From positions 434,001 to 498,000 of the forward strand of contig SWDT01000009.1 of the NCBI GenBank assembly GCA_009193035.1: a DNA stretch of 64,000 nt. The letters run 5' to 3'. Shown here piece by piece: positions 1 to 11,160 of this stretch (the first letter of the stretch is position 1; each line of letters starts with the position of its first letter). The notes beneath the pieces are model-generated. The model searched no databases and was not told where the DNA came from. It saw only the letters and a list, made by a program, of their open reading frames with translations. Origin of the DNA: Halicephalobus mephisto (taxonomy: Eukaryota; Nematoda; Chromadorea; Rhabditida; Panagrolaimidae). A program made the position numbers and the translations under genes.

Positions 1-150
1 GAGTTTAGAAACTTTTAACATTGATTTACTGAGTTTAGAGACCCTCAACGTTGATTTACTGAGTTTAGAAACCTTCAAAATCGATTGTTTAGAAACTTTT
101 AACATTGATTTACTGAGTTTAGAAAACCTCAAAATTGATTTATTGAGTTT
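1..150. repeat. Short tandem repeat in intron, GATTTACTGAGTTTAGAAAC type
   Basis: Three to four degenerate copies of a unit built on TTGATTTACTGAGTTTAGA with ACCTTCAA or ACCCTCAA spacers. It abuts the first visible calponin exon, and the last copy seems to supply the exon's splice acceptor. Confidence 0.7.
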
Positions 151-152
151 AG

Positions 153-1190
153 AGACCCTCAACATTGTCGCCGCGAAACCGGTCCTGAGTGACGACAACA
201 CAAAACGAACAAGAAACGGTAGATGGACTTTGGCACAATTGCGTCAAACAGACGGAATTGTTCCTCTTCAATCTGGAACAAACAAATTTGATTCTCAAAA
301 GGTTTGTTTTTATTTTTTATTTTTTTTATTTTTGAAAATTTTTAACTTTGTGTCGGTGCACTGTCCATGGAAAAATTCAGGGTAAAACTGCCTTTGGCAC
401 TCCGAGAAACACCCAAACCCCAATTGTTTTCGCTGATGACGGAAAAAAATACACCATTGATCAACTCAAGAATGATGCCTTAATCCGACTTCAATCTGGA
501 ACAAACAAATTTGAATCTCAAAAAGTTCGTATTTTAGTCCTACTTTGTTGCACGTTTTACTCACATTACTGTAATTAATTTTTTAGATTTAAAAATTTTT
601 GTTTTTAAATTTTCATAATTTTAAAAATTTTTGTTTTTTAGTTTTTTAGATTTAAAAATTTTTGTTTTTTTAATTTTCATAATTTTTTTAAAATTTTTTA
701 TAATTTTTTAAATATTTTGAATTTTTTATTTTTTTCTAAATAATTGCTTTTTTAAAAGTATTTAAATTATATTTTTTTTATTTTTAAAAATTATGTTTTT
801 TTTAATTTTAAAATTATATTTTTTTTATTTTTAAAAATTATATTTGTTTTATTTTTAAAATTATATTTTTTTTTATTATTTAAAATTTAATTTTTTTAAA
901 TTTTTCAGGGAATGACTGGTTTTGGAGCTCCTAGAGATGTGAAAGGAAAGCATCTGAAGAGAATCTGGGAACTTGAATTTCCCGAGGAATCTCCCGAACA
1001 TCAATTCGAACAACTGCGTCAAATCCAGATGCAACAAGCCAAAGAACCCCTGACTTCTCCTCATCACAATGGTACTCCCGAAAGTTTCAACAAATTCAAC
1101 GACGACCAGGTCCCTCGTCAGCAACCCCCTAGTTTCGGTCAGTTCCCCACTCAACAAAGAAACTACCCTATGAACCAAAACCGTCAATAA
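153..1190 (+). CDS. Calponin-like repeat protein, 3' part (gene runs off the left edge)
   Basis: Three exons at about 153-301, 381-524 and 909-1190 join in frame across GT..AG introns (donors GTTTGT and GTTCGT, acceptors attcag and tttcag). The product contains two calponin-family (CLIK) repeats of the form LQSGTNKF-[DE]-SQKG followed by FG-[TA]-PR. It then has a segment with KRIWELEFPEE and a Gln/Pro/Asn-rich tail ending at the stop 1188-1190. Calponin repeats of this kind bind actin filaments in nematode muscle (UNC-87/CLIK group; family knowledge). The repeat-dense DNA at 1-150 is probably an intron, and the acceptor tttag at 148-152 is the likely left boundary of the first visible exon, though it is weak. 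The N-terminal part, including any calponin-homology domain, lies outside the window, so the exact family member is not named. The family call is firm; the first exon boundary is not. Confidence 0.85.
525..908. other. AT-rich intron of the calponin-like gene
   Basis: 384 bp of T/A runs (TTTTTAAAATTATATTTTTT type) with no coding potential. It is bounded by donor GTTCGT and acceptor TTTTTCAG. Confidence 0.75.
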
Positions 1191-1332
1191 ACCAAAACTT
1201 TAAAAATTACATGATTTTGTGTAACAACTACGTGTAACGTTTTCGTAGAAAAGTAAACTTTTGATTAAAATTTATTCTGATTGTAACATTTACTGTTTTG
1301 ATTCTAAATTTTGAGAAACAGAAAAAAATTTG

Positions 1333-1965
1333 TTTTTTGAAAGATTTAAGATAAGAGAAAAACTACACCAGAAAGGACTTGAAATAATAATCTGAATGTT
1401 GAAAAAAGTGGGATACTGTAAGATATAAGCGAGATTCTCAATCGTCTTATGTAGAAGATATATAATTATATTCTGTCTTATTGTTCTAGTGAAAATTATT
1501 AACAGCTGTTTTCTATCTTAACAGGTTTTCCTTTCAGTTTTTTGAAAGATTTGAGATAGGAGAAAAATTAAACCAGAAAGGACTTGAAATAATAGTCTGA
1601 ATGTCGAGAAAAATAGGATACTGTAAAACATAAGTGAGATTCTTAATCGTCTTGTGGAAGATATATAATTATATTCTGTCTTATTGTTCTAGTGAAAATT
1701 ATTAACATTTGTTTTCTATCTTAACAGGTTTTCCTTTCAGTTTTTTGAAAAATTTGAGATAGGAGAAAAATTACACCAGAAAGGACTTTAAATAATAGTC
1801 TGAATGTTGAAAAAAGTGAAATACTGTAAAATATAAGTGAGATTTTCAATTGTCTTGTGTGGAAGATATATAATTATATTCTGTCTTATTGTTCTAGTGA
1901 AAATTATTAACAGCTGTTTTCTATCTTAACAGAAGGTTGTCCTTTCAGTTTTTTGAAAGATTTGA
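1333..1965. repeat. Three-copy tandem repeat, unit about 205 bp
   Basis: Copies begin near 1333, 1538 and 1741 with TTTTTTGAAAGATTT and end with a run containing TTTTCCTTTCAG. They share internal landmarks such as ACCAGAAAGGACTT and TATATAATTATATTCTG. The copies differ by scattered substitutions, and a partial fourth copy begins at about 1948. It is in the spacer downstream of the calponin gene and is non-coding. Confidence 0.9.
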
Positions 1966-2430
1966 AAAATTGTTACTTTTGTTTCTTCGCTGAACCTTCT
2001 GGTGCCGACAATAATGCTTCATTGCCATCCATAATTACTGTGGTATTATAAGAGAATTTGACATATTTCATTAATGTGCTGATTCAAACTAGTGATAATT
2101 TTCATTTTATTTTTACCGAGCAGTTCCTCAAAAATAACTCCAACAAATACAGTAATAAAAACAACTTCCAAGTTTCTTCATATTTTTAAAATTGAATCAT
2201 GTTGTTCACAAGACCTCCATTTCGAACATTCCTGAGCTCCTCTCCCCACGTTGTCCCATGAACTGCCATCCTTTCGTTTCTAGTTCTGAATTATTTCTAA
2301 TTTTTGTTAACTACCATCGAAATCATCGGCTTCAGTCCAAGATTCACCTAACGATATACCAGGATTCCACTCTGCTACCCGATCATTTACTCTTGCTTAA
2401 ACCATCTTTTTTAAAAAGTCAGATTCAGCC

Positions 2431-2505
2431 ACCCGGGCCAAGAATCAAACCCAGACCTCGTGATGTTCAGTCACGGATACTTGCCATTGTATTACCAGAC
2501 CACTC
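2431..2505 (-). pseudogene. tRNA-like relic or tRNA-derived SINE head
   Basis: Read on the minus strand, there is a perfect 5 bp anticodon-type stem (CGTGA/TCACG) closing a 7-base loop CTGAACA, which would place GAA at the anticodon position. It is followed by a B-box-like GGGTTTGATTCTT with a weak T stem. The expected acceptor-stem halves do not pair, so it is not a functional tRNA gene. A degenerate tRNA or a tRNA-derived SINE fragment is the best guess. Confidence 0.4.
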
Positions 2506-2555
2506 TTTGTTTTATTCCATAAAATTCAACAATTACAAACAACAAGAAGAGTGAC

Positions 2556-2561
2556 TTTATT
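2556..2561 (-). terminator. Polyadenylation signal of the BDP1 gene
   Basis: AATAAA on the minus strand, 54 bp downstream of the BDP1 stop codon. This is a plausible position for nematode 3' end formation. Confidence 0.6.
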
Positions 2562-2614
2562 GATTTCAGAAGTCTTAAACTGCACAATCGACGCACAAAT
2601 TGGGTCCCCACGCC

Positions 2615-4264
2615 TTAGGGACTTTCATGCTGAGACCCTTCCCGCGTTTCACAGCAGATCTCAGTAGATGCAGAAGTCTTTCTTCTTCTTGCTTTTTTCT
2701 CTTTTAAGGCTTGTTTAATTTCATTTTCTTTGTCGATCAAAGTCATCATTTTCCTTACCCTTTCTTCTAAAACATTAGCATTCAACATAGTGGGGTTTCT
2801 TAAAGTTTCATTAATCCTAGCCATGTTTGTCTTTTCTTCTCTGCAGAACTTCTTCTTGATATCCAGTCGGGATTTGAAAGGTAAATACTCATGCATCAAA
2901 GAGAAATCAGTGCCGGTAGCGCTTAATACTTCGTAGAAAAGTTCCGTTTCGAGATCTGTCCAAGCCGTAGCTCGGAAATAATTCTTTTTAAAGGAAAGTG
3001 AATTGATTTTCTTCGGTAAGAGATCGTCATCGACAGCTTCAAGGACGTGTGCTTCTGGATTCCGTCTAACGATTAAACTTTCTTCGTCGATAATAGGGTT
3101 TCCATCTGCATCAAGTTTGATCTGGAAAAACAAATTATTATAGAAATTGCAAATGAGTGTCATACGGAAACATTTCGACAAGAATTCCTAAGAAATTTGA
3201 GAAATTTTTGGCATTTTAAGTTTTAAATATTTTCAGAAGCTACCAGCAACTTCTGGGCTTCTGAATCCTTTAGAAGATGCAAATGCCATCATAGAAATAA
3301 AGACTAATTACCAGAATACCGAGAAACTTCAATAATACCGAATTTCAGTTTCAAAATCAGTCAAAAAATAAAAATAAACGTTATTAAAAAATTCTCAATG
3401 TAAACTATTAGGATTTTTAAATATAGTTTCAAAGTTTCTAAGATGCTAAAAGATCTTAAGTTCCTATTGAATTTCAGAAGAATATATGGAATTTTAAGGT
3501 TTTACTAAATTTAGAAAGATTATATGGAATTTTAGTTTTGGTAAATTATAATATAAATAATAACCAACCCGTGGAGCAATTTCTTGATCAGTTGGCTCGG
3601 TTTTCTCTTTCTTAACAGTCTGGAATCCCTCTTCTTTGAACTTCTTTTCCAATTCCTTCCACTTTGTTCGTAGATTGTTTTCTCCTCTTGGTTTGTAGTC
3701 GATCAAATCGGCCATTGTGAACTTGGTCGGATCATATGCTTCATCACCAACGAACACGCGTTTCTTACGTTTTTTCGGAGGGGATTCAGAACTGGCTGTG
3801 GATGAGACAGAAGCGACGGACATGACGGAGGAATGGGAGCTCGTTCTGGTGCGGACTCCGGGGAATCCCAAGTGGTCAGCATCGCTTCTTCCATGGTAAA
3901 CGACGGGAGTATCACTTGCTGGAAAGGACAATACAGTAAAATAAAGAAATTCGATATATGAAAACCCACGTTCGTTGTGGACGGGATCCAGAAACCTCAC
4001 GGGACTTCTGATTCCTTCGAAAACTTTCTTTTTAGATTTATCGACGAGAATTGACGGCAGTGGCTTCTGGGGGGATAAAGCTTGAGATGGGGGCGATGGG
4101 GCACGGACAGGGTCGGCCGCTCGAACGTCGACTTCCACGACGGTTTCTTTGGAAGCGTTCTCTGGGGCATTGGAAGGTTCCTGGGATTCTTCTCCTCCAG
4201 ATTTCAACGACACCACTTGAGAAGCAGCTGAAGCCCGTGGTCCTTTGAACTTTCTACGCAACAT
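2615..4264 (-). CDS. Transcription factor TFIIIB component B'' (BDP1)
   Basis: Three exons on the minus strand: 4264-3970, 3918-3569 and 3121-2615. Splice phases match (1, then 0), and the product is 383 residues. BDP1 joins TBP and BRF at RNA polymerase III promoters and is needed for open-complex formation (family knowledge). The start MLRR fits the short basic N terminus of BDP1 proteins. A Ser/Pro-rich middle with basic PPKKRKKR (probable nuclear signal) precedes the conserved LDADGNPIIDEESLIV block. A SANT domain follows (TAWTDLETELFYEVLSATG, then SLMHEYLPFKSRLDIKKKF) and then a charged C-terminal helix. The second donor reads CGG|GTTGGT and the last acceptor TTTTTCCAG. It faces the exos-3 gene head to head. 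It is much shorter than vertebrate BDP1, which has long C-terminal repeats. Confidence 0.9.
3122..3568 (-). other. Second intron of the BDP1 gene
   Basis: 447 bp, AT-rich, with donor GTTGGT and acceptor TTTTTCCAG on the minus strand. No other feature was seen in it. Confidence 0.7.
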
Positions 4265-4423
4265 TACGAAATCTGGAGACACGATTAATTCGAAAAAAAC
4301 GAACACAAAGCAGAATAATCCTTGGCCAAATGTCCTCAACGTTTTCGTAAAAAAACATGTTTCAAAATTTTTAACTTTTTTAACTTTTTTAATTTTTTAA
4401 AATTTATTTGTTTTTGATTTAAA
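4265..4423. promoter_or_regulatory. Shared divergent promoter region of BDP1 and exos-3
   Basis: Only 159 bp separate the two start codons on opposite strands. The interval contains a T/A-rich stretch (TTTTTAACTTTTTTAA type) and no clear TATA box. The short distance implies shared or overlapping core promoters for two housekeeping RNA-metabolism genes (inference). Confidence 0.6.
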
Positions 4424-5729
4424 ATGAATAAGTTTCTACTCCCTGGTGATAGGATCATTCCTGAGGTCAAATTGCCGTCCAATAAAAAACACAAAATTTG
4501 CGGAAGAGGTATTTCTATTTTCAACAACCAGTCCGTCGCGAGTGTGGCCGGGTTCGTCCATGAAAACAAAGAAAAAATTTGGGTTAATTCTCATTACAGA
4601 AGGTAAAAATTACTAATTTTAATAATTTTACACATCAATATTGAATTTTATAGATTATTATTTTAATAATTTTAGGTGTTTTTTTTCATATATGAATATT
4701 TAATTTTTAGGTACTTTTTGTTGATTTTAATATTTTCAATCAGTTGATATATCAATAATTAATTTTTTTAAATTTATTTTAATTTTTATATCAATAATTG
4801 GTTTTTTTAAAATTTATTTTAATTTTTATATTAATAATTAATTTTTAGGTACTTTCCACAACATGGAGACAAAGTGATCGGAATCATCCTCCAGAAGATC
4901 GGGGACTCATGGAAAGTGGACATCGGCGGGATCGAGAAGGCCGAAATCGACTTTATGTCGTTCGAGAGTGCTACCAAGAAGAACAGACCGGATCTGAAGC
5001 CTGGAGATATGATCTACGGTATGGTCAGTGTCATTAACAAGCATCTCGAGCCTACTGTAAGTTTTATTTTACATCTTTCTTCCTTACTGAACTTTTATTT
5101 CTCATTTTTTTTCCTTACTGAACTTTTATTTTATATTATATTTTCTTACTAAATTTTTATTCTCTCTTTATATTTTTTCTAAACTTTTATTTTACATCTT
5201 TCTTCCTTACTGAACTTTTATTTTATATTATATTTTCTTACTAAATTCTTATTTTATATCTTCATCCCTTACTGAGCTTTTACTTTTCATCTTTTTTCCT
5301 TATTGAACTTTTGTTTTATATCTTATTTCTCATTAAATCTTTCAGATGACTTGTATTGACAACACTGGAAGAGCTCATGGAATGGGTCCTCTTGCCAAAT
5401 CTGGACTAGTCTTTACTGTGTCCTGCAGTTATTGCCGTAGACTGCTGACTCATGATTGTAACATCCTGAACGTACTTGGGAAGTCTTTCATCTTCGAAGT
5501 CACCGTCGGTGTCAATGGAAGGATCTGGATTAACGGGGAATTTGACGTGATCAGGATGTTGAAAAGGATGTTTTTGAAATTGGAAACTGTCCCGGATTCA
5601 GAAGTGGAGACCGTCGTCCGTCAGATGCTCCTGGAGATGAAAGGCGAGCCGAAACGGGAACCAGAAGCCATGGAAGTCGACGTGAAAACAGAAGTCAAGG
5701 ATGAAATTGTCGAGGAAATTGATATGTAG
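4424..5729 (+). CDS. exos-3: Exosome complex component RRP40 (EXOSC3 orthologue)
   Basis: Three exons, 4424-4602, 4849-5056 and 5346-5729, join with matching phases (2, then 0) to give 256 residues. RRP40 is one of the three RNA-binding cap subunits of the 3'-5' RNA exosome (family knowledge). The product starts MNKFLLPGDRI, typical of the RRP40 N-terminal domain. It continues through an S1-type domain (PQHGDKVIGII, then DSWKVDIG) and a KH-type domain that contains the diagnostic GxNG as GVNGRIWI. The C terminus is an acidic tail (EVDVKTEVKDEIVEEIDM). It lies head to head with BDP1 and is followed after 102 bp by the UPF0598 gene, so it is probably the first gene of an operon. Confidence 0.93.
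5057..5345. repeat. Exos-3 intron 2 with short tandem repeats
   Basis: The intron is built almost entirely from degenerate copies of a 35-40 bp unit, CTTACTGAACTTTTATTTTATAT-like, ending at acceptor TCTTTCAG. Confidence 0.75.
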
Positions 5730-5831
5730 TTTTGTTGAATTTGAATTATTTAAAATTTTAATGGAAATTACAGACGATTTTTTCGTTTTAAATACCTTTG
5801 AAATTTCAAAAATGTTTTTTAATTTTTTTAG
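5730..5831 (+). promoter_or_regulatory. Probable SL2-type trans-splice intercistronic region
   Basis: 102 bp lie between the exos-3 stop and the next start codon. The interval ends in TTTTTTAATTTTTTTAG directly followed by ATG at 5832. Spacing near 100 bp and an acceptor immediately before the start are typical of downstream genes in Caenorhabditis operons (established knowledge; assignment by inference). Confidence 0.65.
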
Positions 5832-7893
5832 ATGATTTTGAAAGTTCCTAAAATATGTGTTTTTCCATCCAGATCGGCTTGGAACCCTTCGCCGGTGGAA
5901 TACAAACAAGGACAGTGGATAAACAACGTCAGAGAATATTTCTACTATATCGACCACAATGGCCAACTTTTTCTGGACGATGCAAAAATGAAAAATTTTA
6001 CATCTTGTTTCAAAGATAAAAGATTTCTGAATTTCTTCTTCTGGAGACTGAAGTACACTCAACTGGACAGATACAAGGAACATTTTCCATATATGTCTCC
6101 ATGTGGGAAAGAATGCAATTTTTTAAGGTAAAAATTTAAATTTATTAAAAATGACGTGGATTTTCTGAAATTAGATCTAACGGAATGGGATCAAGACGAG
6201 GATTTCTGGTTACGGTTTTGACAGTATTTGATTATAACTGAGTGCAGTCAGGACAGGATCGCAATTCAACAGAAAATTGATCTTAACCGAAGCTGTCGAT
6301 TTTTTGAATTCTTCTATTTTCGGTTTTGAATCCCTCGATTTACTTTACTTTTTATTCCTATTTTGCACTATATCAAATTTACAAAAAATACAATTTAAAA
6401 CTTAAACAAATTAAATTTTTCAATTTTAATTGTTTGCTTCTTTGATCCATCTGTTTCGTTGGTGTGAATTCTTCGATTTTCGGATCGAACTGATTTGGTT
6501 AGAATTCGAATTCTTCGATTTTTGGATTGAACTAATTTAGCTAGAATTCGAATTCTTCGATTTTCGGATCGAACTGATTTGGTTAGAATTCAAATCCTTC
6601 GATTTTTGGATTAGTTCGAAATTGACAGTTCTGATCGTAACTGAATGTAATCAACGTGTTTGGACTTGTTTGTTTCTGCCTAAAGGGTATTATCATGTTC
6701 ATTATACTCAGTTACGGTAAATTTTCTTTGGATTGTAATCCCGTCATTGACTGTATTCAGTTAGAATCAAATAATGTGGATATCCTGATCAAGGGTTCTT
6801 ATGTGTTAATTGCATTTAATCAAGTGTGATTTCAGAAAAGTTGTGGTGTAGTTTCTAAAAAGTTTTGGAAATTTAAAGCAAGATAATTTTATTAAAAAAG
6901 TTATTTTTGAACTTTTTGTATATAACTGATTACAAAATAATGAAAATCGAAATTTTAAGTTTAATTTAGTTTCTAAAAAATTCCAAAAATTAATAATGAG
7001 ACAATTTTGTGGAAAAATTATTTTTGAATTTTTATATATAACTGATTACGAAATTACATAAAATTGTCAAAAATTATCGAGTAAAATCGAAATTTTAAGT
7101 TTAATTTTTAAAAAATTTTAAAAATTAATAATGAGATTATTTTGTGAAAAAATTATTTTTAAAGTTTTATATATAACTGATTACGAAATTACATAAAATT
7201 GTCAAAAATTATTTAATAAAATCGGGATTTTAAGTTTAGTTTTTAAATAATTCTAAAAATTAATAATGAGAGAATTTCGTAGAAAAATTATTTTTGAACT
7301 TTTTGTACATAGCTGATTACGAAATTACATAAAATTGTGGAAAAAACATCAAAATCGAAATTTTAAGTTTAATTTAGTTTTTAAAAAATTCCAAAAATTA
7401 ATAATGAGAAAATTTCGTAGAAAAATTATTTTTAGTTTTATATATAACTGATTACGAAATTACATAAAATTGTCAAAAATTATCCAATAAAATCGAAATT
7501 TTAAGTTTAATTTAGTTTAAAAAAATTCTAAAAATTAATAATGAGACTATTTTGTAAAAAAAGTATTTTTAAATTTTTATAATTTTTAGATGTGATGATA
7601 GACCTATTGTTTTTACTTCCCTGGATGAAGACGAAGATGTTTTTTCTTATAATTGCTCGACTAAAAGTGTGCCTTTCCAACCTTCGAAACTCTGCATGTT
7701 CCCCAACGGTCGTCTCTATCATCCTTCTAATTTTGACAATTATGGATTGGTGAAATCCAAACTTGCGGATGAACTGTATGTCAAATTCGAATTTAACGAC
7801 AAAGGTCTGCCTGTTTATTTTCATTGGAAAGGAGAAAAAATCAAGCTTACCAATGAACTTCTACAGTATTCCACGGAGAACAAGGTCAAGTAA
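5832..7893 (+). CDS. UPF0598 family protein (C8orf82-like)
   Basis: Two exons, 5832-6127 and 7590-7893, join in phase 2 (AG|A) to give 199 residues. The family signature is clear: REYFYYIDHNGQLFLDDAKM, then KNFTSCFKDKRFL, SPCGKECNFLRCDDRPIVFT, and NGRLYHP with GLVKSKLA. UPF0598 proteins are conserved from nematodes to mammals. They have no established biochemical role that I can state with confidence, and the human member is thought to be mitochondrial. The first ~28 residues are not conserved and could be a targeting segment. The acceptor right before the start, plus the short gap after exos-3, suggest operon expression. The intron is 1.46 kb and filled with tandem repeats. Confidence 0.9.
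6466..6615. repeat. About 51 bp tandem repeat with GAATTCGAATTCTTCGATT
   Basis: Three to four copies of a unit containing TTCTTCGATTTTCGGATCG and TTTGGTTAGAATTC in the UPF0598 intron. It contains the palindrome GAATTCGAATTC. Confidence 0.8.
6880..7575. repeat. About 115-125 bp tandem repeat in the UPF0598 intron
   Basis: Five to six degenerate copies, each with ATATAACTGATTACGAAATT, then ACATAAAATTGTCAAAAATT, then TTTTAAGTTTAATTTAG, then TTAATAATGAGA. The array runs up to the acceptor of exon 2. Confidence 0.9.
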
Positions 7894-7904
7894 TTTTTCG
7901 ACAG

Positions 7905-8045
7905 ATTTTAGGATTGTATATAAGAATTTTAGAATTATTTTAGAATTTTAGAATTTTAGAATGTTAGAATTTTAGAATTTTAGAATTTTAGAACTATTTT
8001 AGAATTTTAAAATTTTAAAATTATTTTAGAATTATTTTAGAATCC
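7905..8045. repeat. Simple repeat TTTTAGAAT downstream of UPF0598
   Basis: Roughly ten units of TTTTAGAAT or AATTTTAGAA right after the UPF0598 stop. Together with the flanking 8046-8210 it forms the 3' side of the gene. The polyadenylation signal is not obvious. Confidence 0.75.
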
Positions 8046-8274
8046 GAAAAGAACCCGTTTTTGAGGTTACTTGGGTGTGTGATTTTTGGTGTTTATTTGT
8101 GATTTTATATGTAATTATCGACATGCGGGAATGGATAAATTTTACTATATCCTATGCTCTCTGGATTTTAGAAGAACATTGTTCTAAAAAATAAGTTATG
8201 AAATCACTACTACGAAAAATAATAATTTTAGGATGATTTTGATGCTAAAAATTTCTAGAATTTCGTGTTGGGAT

Positions 8275-8660
8275 AATTTCGTAAAAGTTCATATATGATT
8301 TTTATTAAATAAGGATGATTACGAAATAATCATATAAAATAAAAATTATAAAGTAATTTCTTGATTTTTAGGAAATTTAAAAAATTTAGGTTAATATTAT
8401 TTTGTAAAAGTTCCTATATGATTTTTATTAAATAAGGATGATTACGAAATAATCATATTAAATAAAAATTACTATGTAGATTTCTTGATTTTTAGGAAAT
8501 TAAAAAAATTTAGGTGAATATTATTTCGTAAAAGTTCCTATATAATTTTTATTAAATAAGGATGATTACGAAATAATTCTGTAAAATAAAAATTATAAAG
8601 TAATTTCTTGATTTTTAGGAAATTAAAAAAATTTAGGTTAATATTATTTCGTAATAATGA
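8275..8660. repeat. About 120 bp tandem repeat, three-plus copies
   Basis: Units carry TTTTATTAAATAAGGATGATTACGAAATAAT, then AAAATTA, then TTTCTTGATTTTTAGGAAA, and AATATTATTTCGTAA. It has words in common (GATTACGAAAT) with the array in the UPF0598 intron at 6880-7575. Confidence 0.9.
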
Positions 8661-10770
8661 GTATTTCCGGTTGTATAATAGTATGACTTTATTTGATGTC
8701 ATAAAATGGGTTTCGTAGTTTTCATTTGCCAGTACCAGTTTTGGCCTTTAGCAAATGGTCAAGGACGGCAGGTAGGGCAGTCTAAATTGGCACCCACAAA
8801 AGCTAATTTCAACCGAGGGCATTCAAGAACGAAATTGCCGTTGGGTTGTCCGACATGACTGACCAGGTTTTTCATTTTAAAAATATTCAAAATTTATTTG
8901 ACAGGTCAACTCATCCATTTTTGATTTTGATTTACTTTGATTTAAAATTTTTATTTTTATTTAGAATTTTATAATTTAGATTTTTAAAATTTTATTTTTA
9001 TTTAAAATTTTTATTTTTATTTTTATTTAAAATTTTATAATTTAGACTTTTTTAAATTTATTTTTAAAGATTTTTTAAATTTGAACTTTTTAGAAATTTT
9101 TATTTTTATTTAAAATTTTATTTTTATTTTTAAAATTTTATAATTTAGTCTTTTTATAAAAATTTATTTTTAAAGATTTTTTAAATTTGAACTTTTTAAA
9201 AATTTTTAAAGAATTTTATTTATTTTTTAAAATTTTTTTGATTTATTTTGATTTTTAAAATTTTTGTTTGATACTTATTCCCTTAGGGTATCGTTACTTT
9301 TTTCAAAATGAAGTTTAATTTTAAATTTTGCGAGATGTCCACTCATATTGGCTTCGTTTCGTGGCACTCCTCTAAAGCGTCAAATTTAACTAAAGGAAAA
9401 ACTGACCACGATGACATTCTCCTCATCTTCAAGACCAATTACTTTTTCCAAAATGGAAACAATGGCCATGATTGGTTAGATAAATCAGAAAATTTTAAAA
9501 ATTCAAATTTCAAATTTTTTTAAATTTTAAATTTTTATTTTTTTGAATTTCAAATTTTTTTTAAATTCAAATTTTTAATTTAAAAAAAATTTAATTTTTA
9601 ATTTTTATTTTTTTCGAATTTCTAATTTTTTTAAAAAAATTCAAGTTTCTAATTTTTTAAACAAATTAATTTTGAATTTTTATTTTTTTCGAATTTCTAA
9701 TTTTTTAAAATTCAAATTTCTAATTTAAAAAAAAATTAAATTTTGAATTTTTTAAAAATTCCAGAAAATTATAAAAAAATTTTAGTTTTTATTAAATTTG
9801 AAATTTTTTAGAATTTTTAAATTTCGAAAATGTTTCATCAGATTTTGGAGAATTTTATGGATTTTAATGGACCTAAAAAGATTATTTTTCGAGATTCTTT
9901 TTGGGATTTGTAAGTGATCAGTCATTTTTGTGACATTGCCGTAGTTTTGTCGACCACAATTTTGGAATTCGTGTTTTTAATCTTTTCATTTTTCTTCAAA
10001 AATGTGGATTTTAGTATTTTTCAATTGTATAGTAATTTCTGGAGCAAATAAATTCAATTTTAGCAAAAATAAAAATTTTAAAATTTTATAAAATTCTAAT
10101 TTTTTTAAATTAAAAAAAATTAAATTTTTGGAATTTTTTTAAATTATAAAATTCTATTTTTTTCGAAAAAATTTTGTTTTAAAATTTTCTGTTAAATTCT
10201 GAATTCTACAGTAAGACTAGATATTTTTTTTTAAATTTAAAAAATTATGAAATTAAAAATTTAAAAAATTATGAAATTTAAAATTCAAAAAATTGAGAAA
10301 TTAAAATTTTTAAAATCATGAAATTTAAAATTTTAAAAATTAAGAAATTTTAAAATTAAGAAATTTCAAAAATTCTGAATTCTACCGTAAGATTTTGGAC
10401 ATTTAAAAAAATTTTTTTAAATTAAAGAATTTTAAATTTTAGAAAATTTCGGGAATTTTTGAATTTCAAAGATTTTTATAAAATTATACTAAATTAAAGA
10501 TTAAAATTATTTTTCATCAAAAACTTCAGAAAGTTGTTAATCTTCGAATTTGTTTTGACCTTTAAAATCCGATTTTTAGCCGGAAGCAATGGCGGTCATT
10601 TTCCTTCAAAAACCGGCAAATCTGGTCCGTAATCTCATCCAAAATGCAATTATTGCCGTTGGTCATTTTTCATTTGTCACCTTTTCTAAAAAAATAAAAC
10701 TGTCCAGATGTTATTGACCTTCGATGACCTTTAAAAACTAGGTTTTTTCTTTCAAAGCTTATAAAACAGT
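8661..10770. other. Gene-less spacer, AT tracts with GC-richer islands
   Basis: No gene supported. Islands of ordinary, non-repetitive sequence at about 8690-8890, 9280-9500, 9890-10020 and 10550-10700 are set in T/A homopolymer-like DNA. A 71-codon open frame at 9308-9523 has no recognisable domain and runs into AT repeat, so I do not call it. The islands could be distal regulatory DNA for the downstream cadherin (inference). Confidence 0.5.
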
Positions 10771-10774
10771 AAAT

Positions 10775-11160
10775 TTCGAAATTAAAATAAAACTTGCATA
10801 TTGCGCGCAATATTTAGGCAAGTAGATCAATTTCGAAATTAAAGTAAAACCTGCATATTGCACGCAACATTTAGGCAAGTAGATCCGAGTTTTTATATTC
10901 ACGTTTATAAAAATTTCGAAATTAAACTAAAACTTGCATATTGCATGTAACATTTAGGCAAGGTGATCAACTTCGAAATTAAAATAAAATCTGCATATTG
11001 CTCGCAACATTTAGACAAGTAGATCAATTTCGAAATTAAAATAAAACCTGCAGATTGCTCGCAACATTTAGGCAAGTAGATCCGAGTTTTTATATTCACG
11101 TTTATAAAAATTTCAAAATTAAACTAAAATCTGCATATTGCACGCAATATTTCAATTTTT
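10775..11160. repeat. Tandem repeat with GCATATTGCGCGCAA core
   Basis: Six or seven copies of a 50-60 bp unit: AATTTCGAAATTAAAATAAAA, then CTGCATATTGCNCGCAAYATTTAGGCAAGTAGATC. Some copies add CGAGTTTTTATATTCACG. The core TTGCGCGCAA is palindromic. Confidence 0.9.

Noticed and set aside
2431..2505. Functional tRNA-Phe gene
   Set aside because: The acceptor stem cannot pair and the T stem depends on G-T pairs, so only a relic is supported.
2192..2554. 120-codon frame on the plus strand
   Set aside because: No recognisable domain. It overlaps the tRNA-like relic and ends by the BDP1 polyadenylation signal, so it is probably chance.
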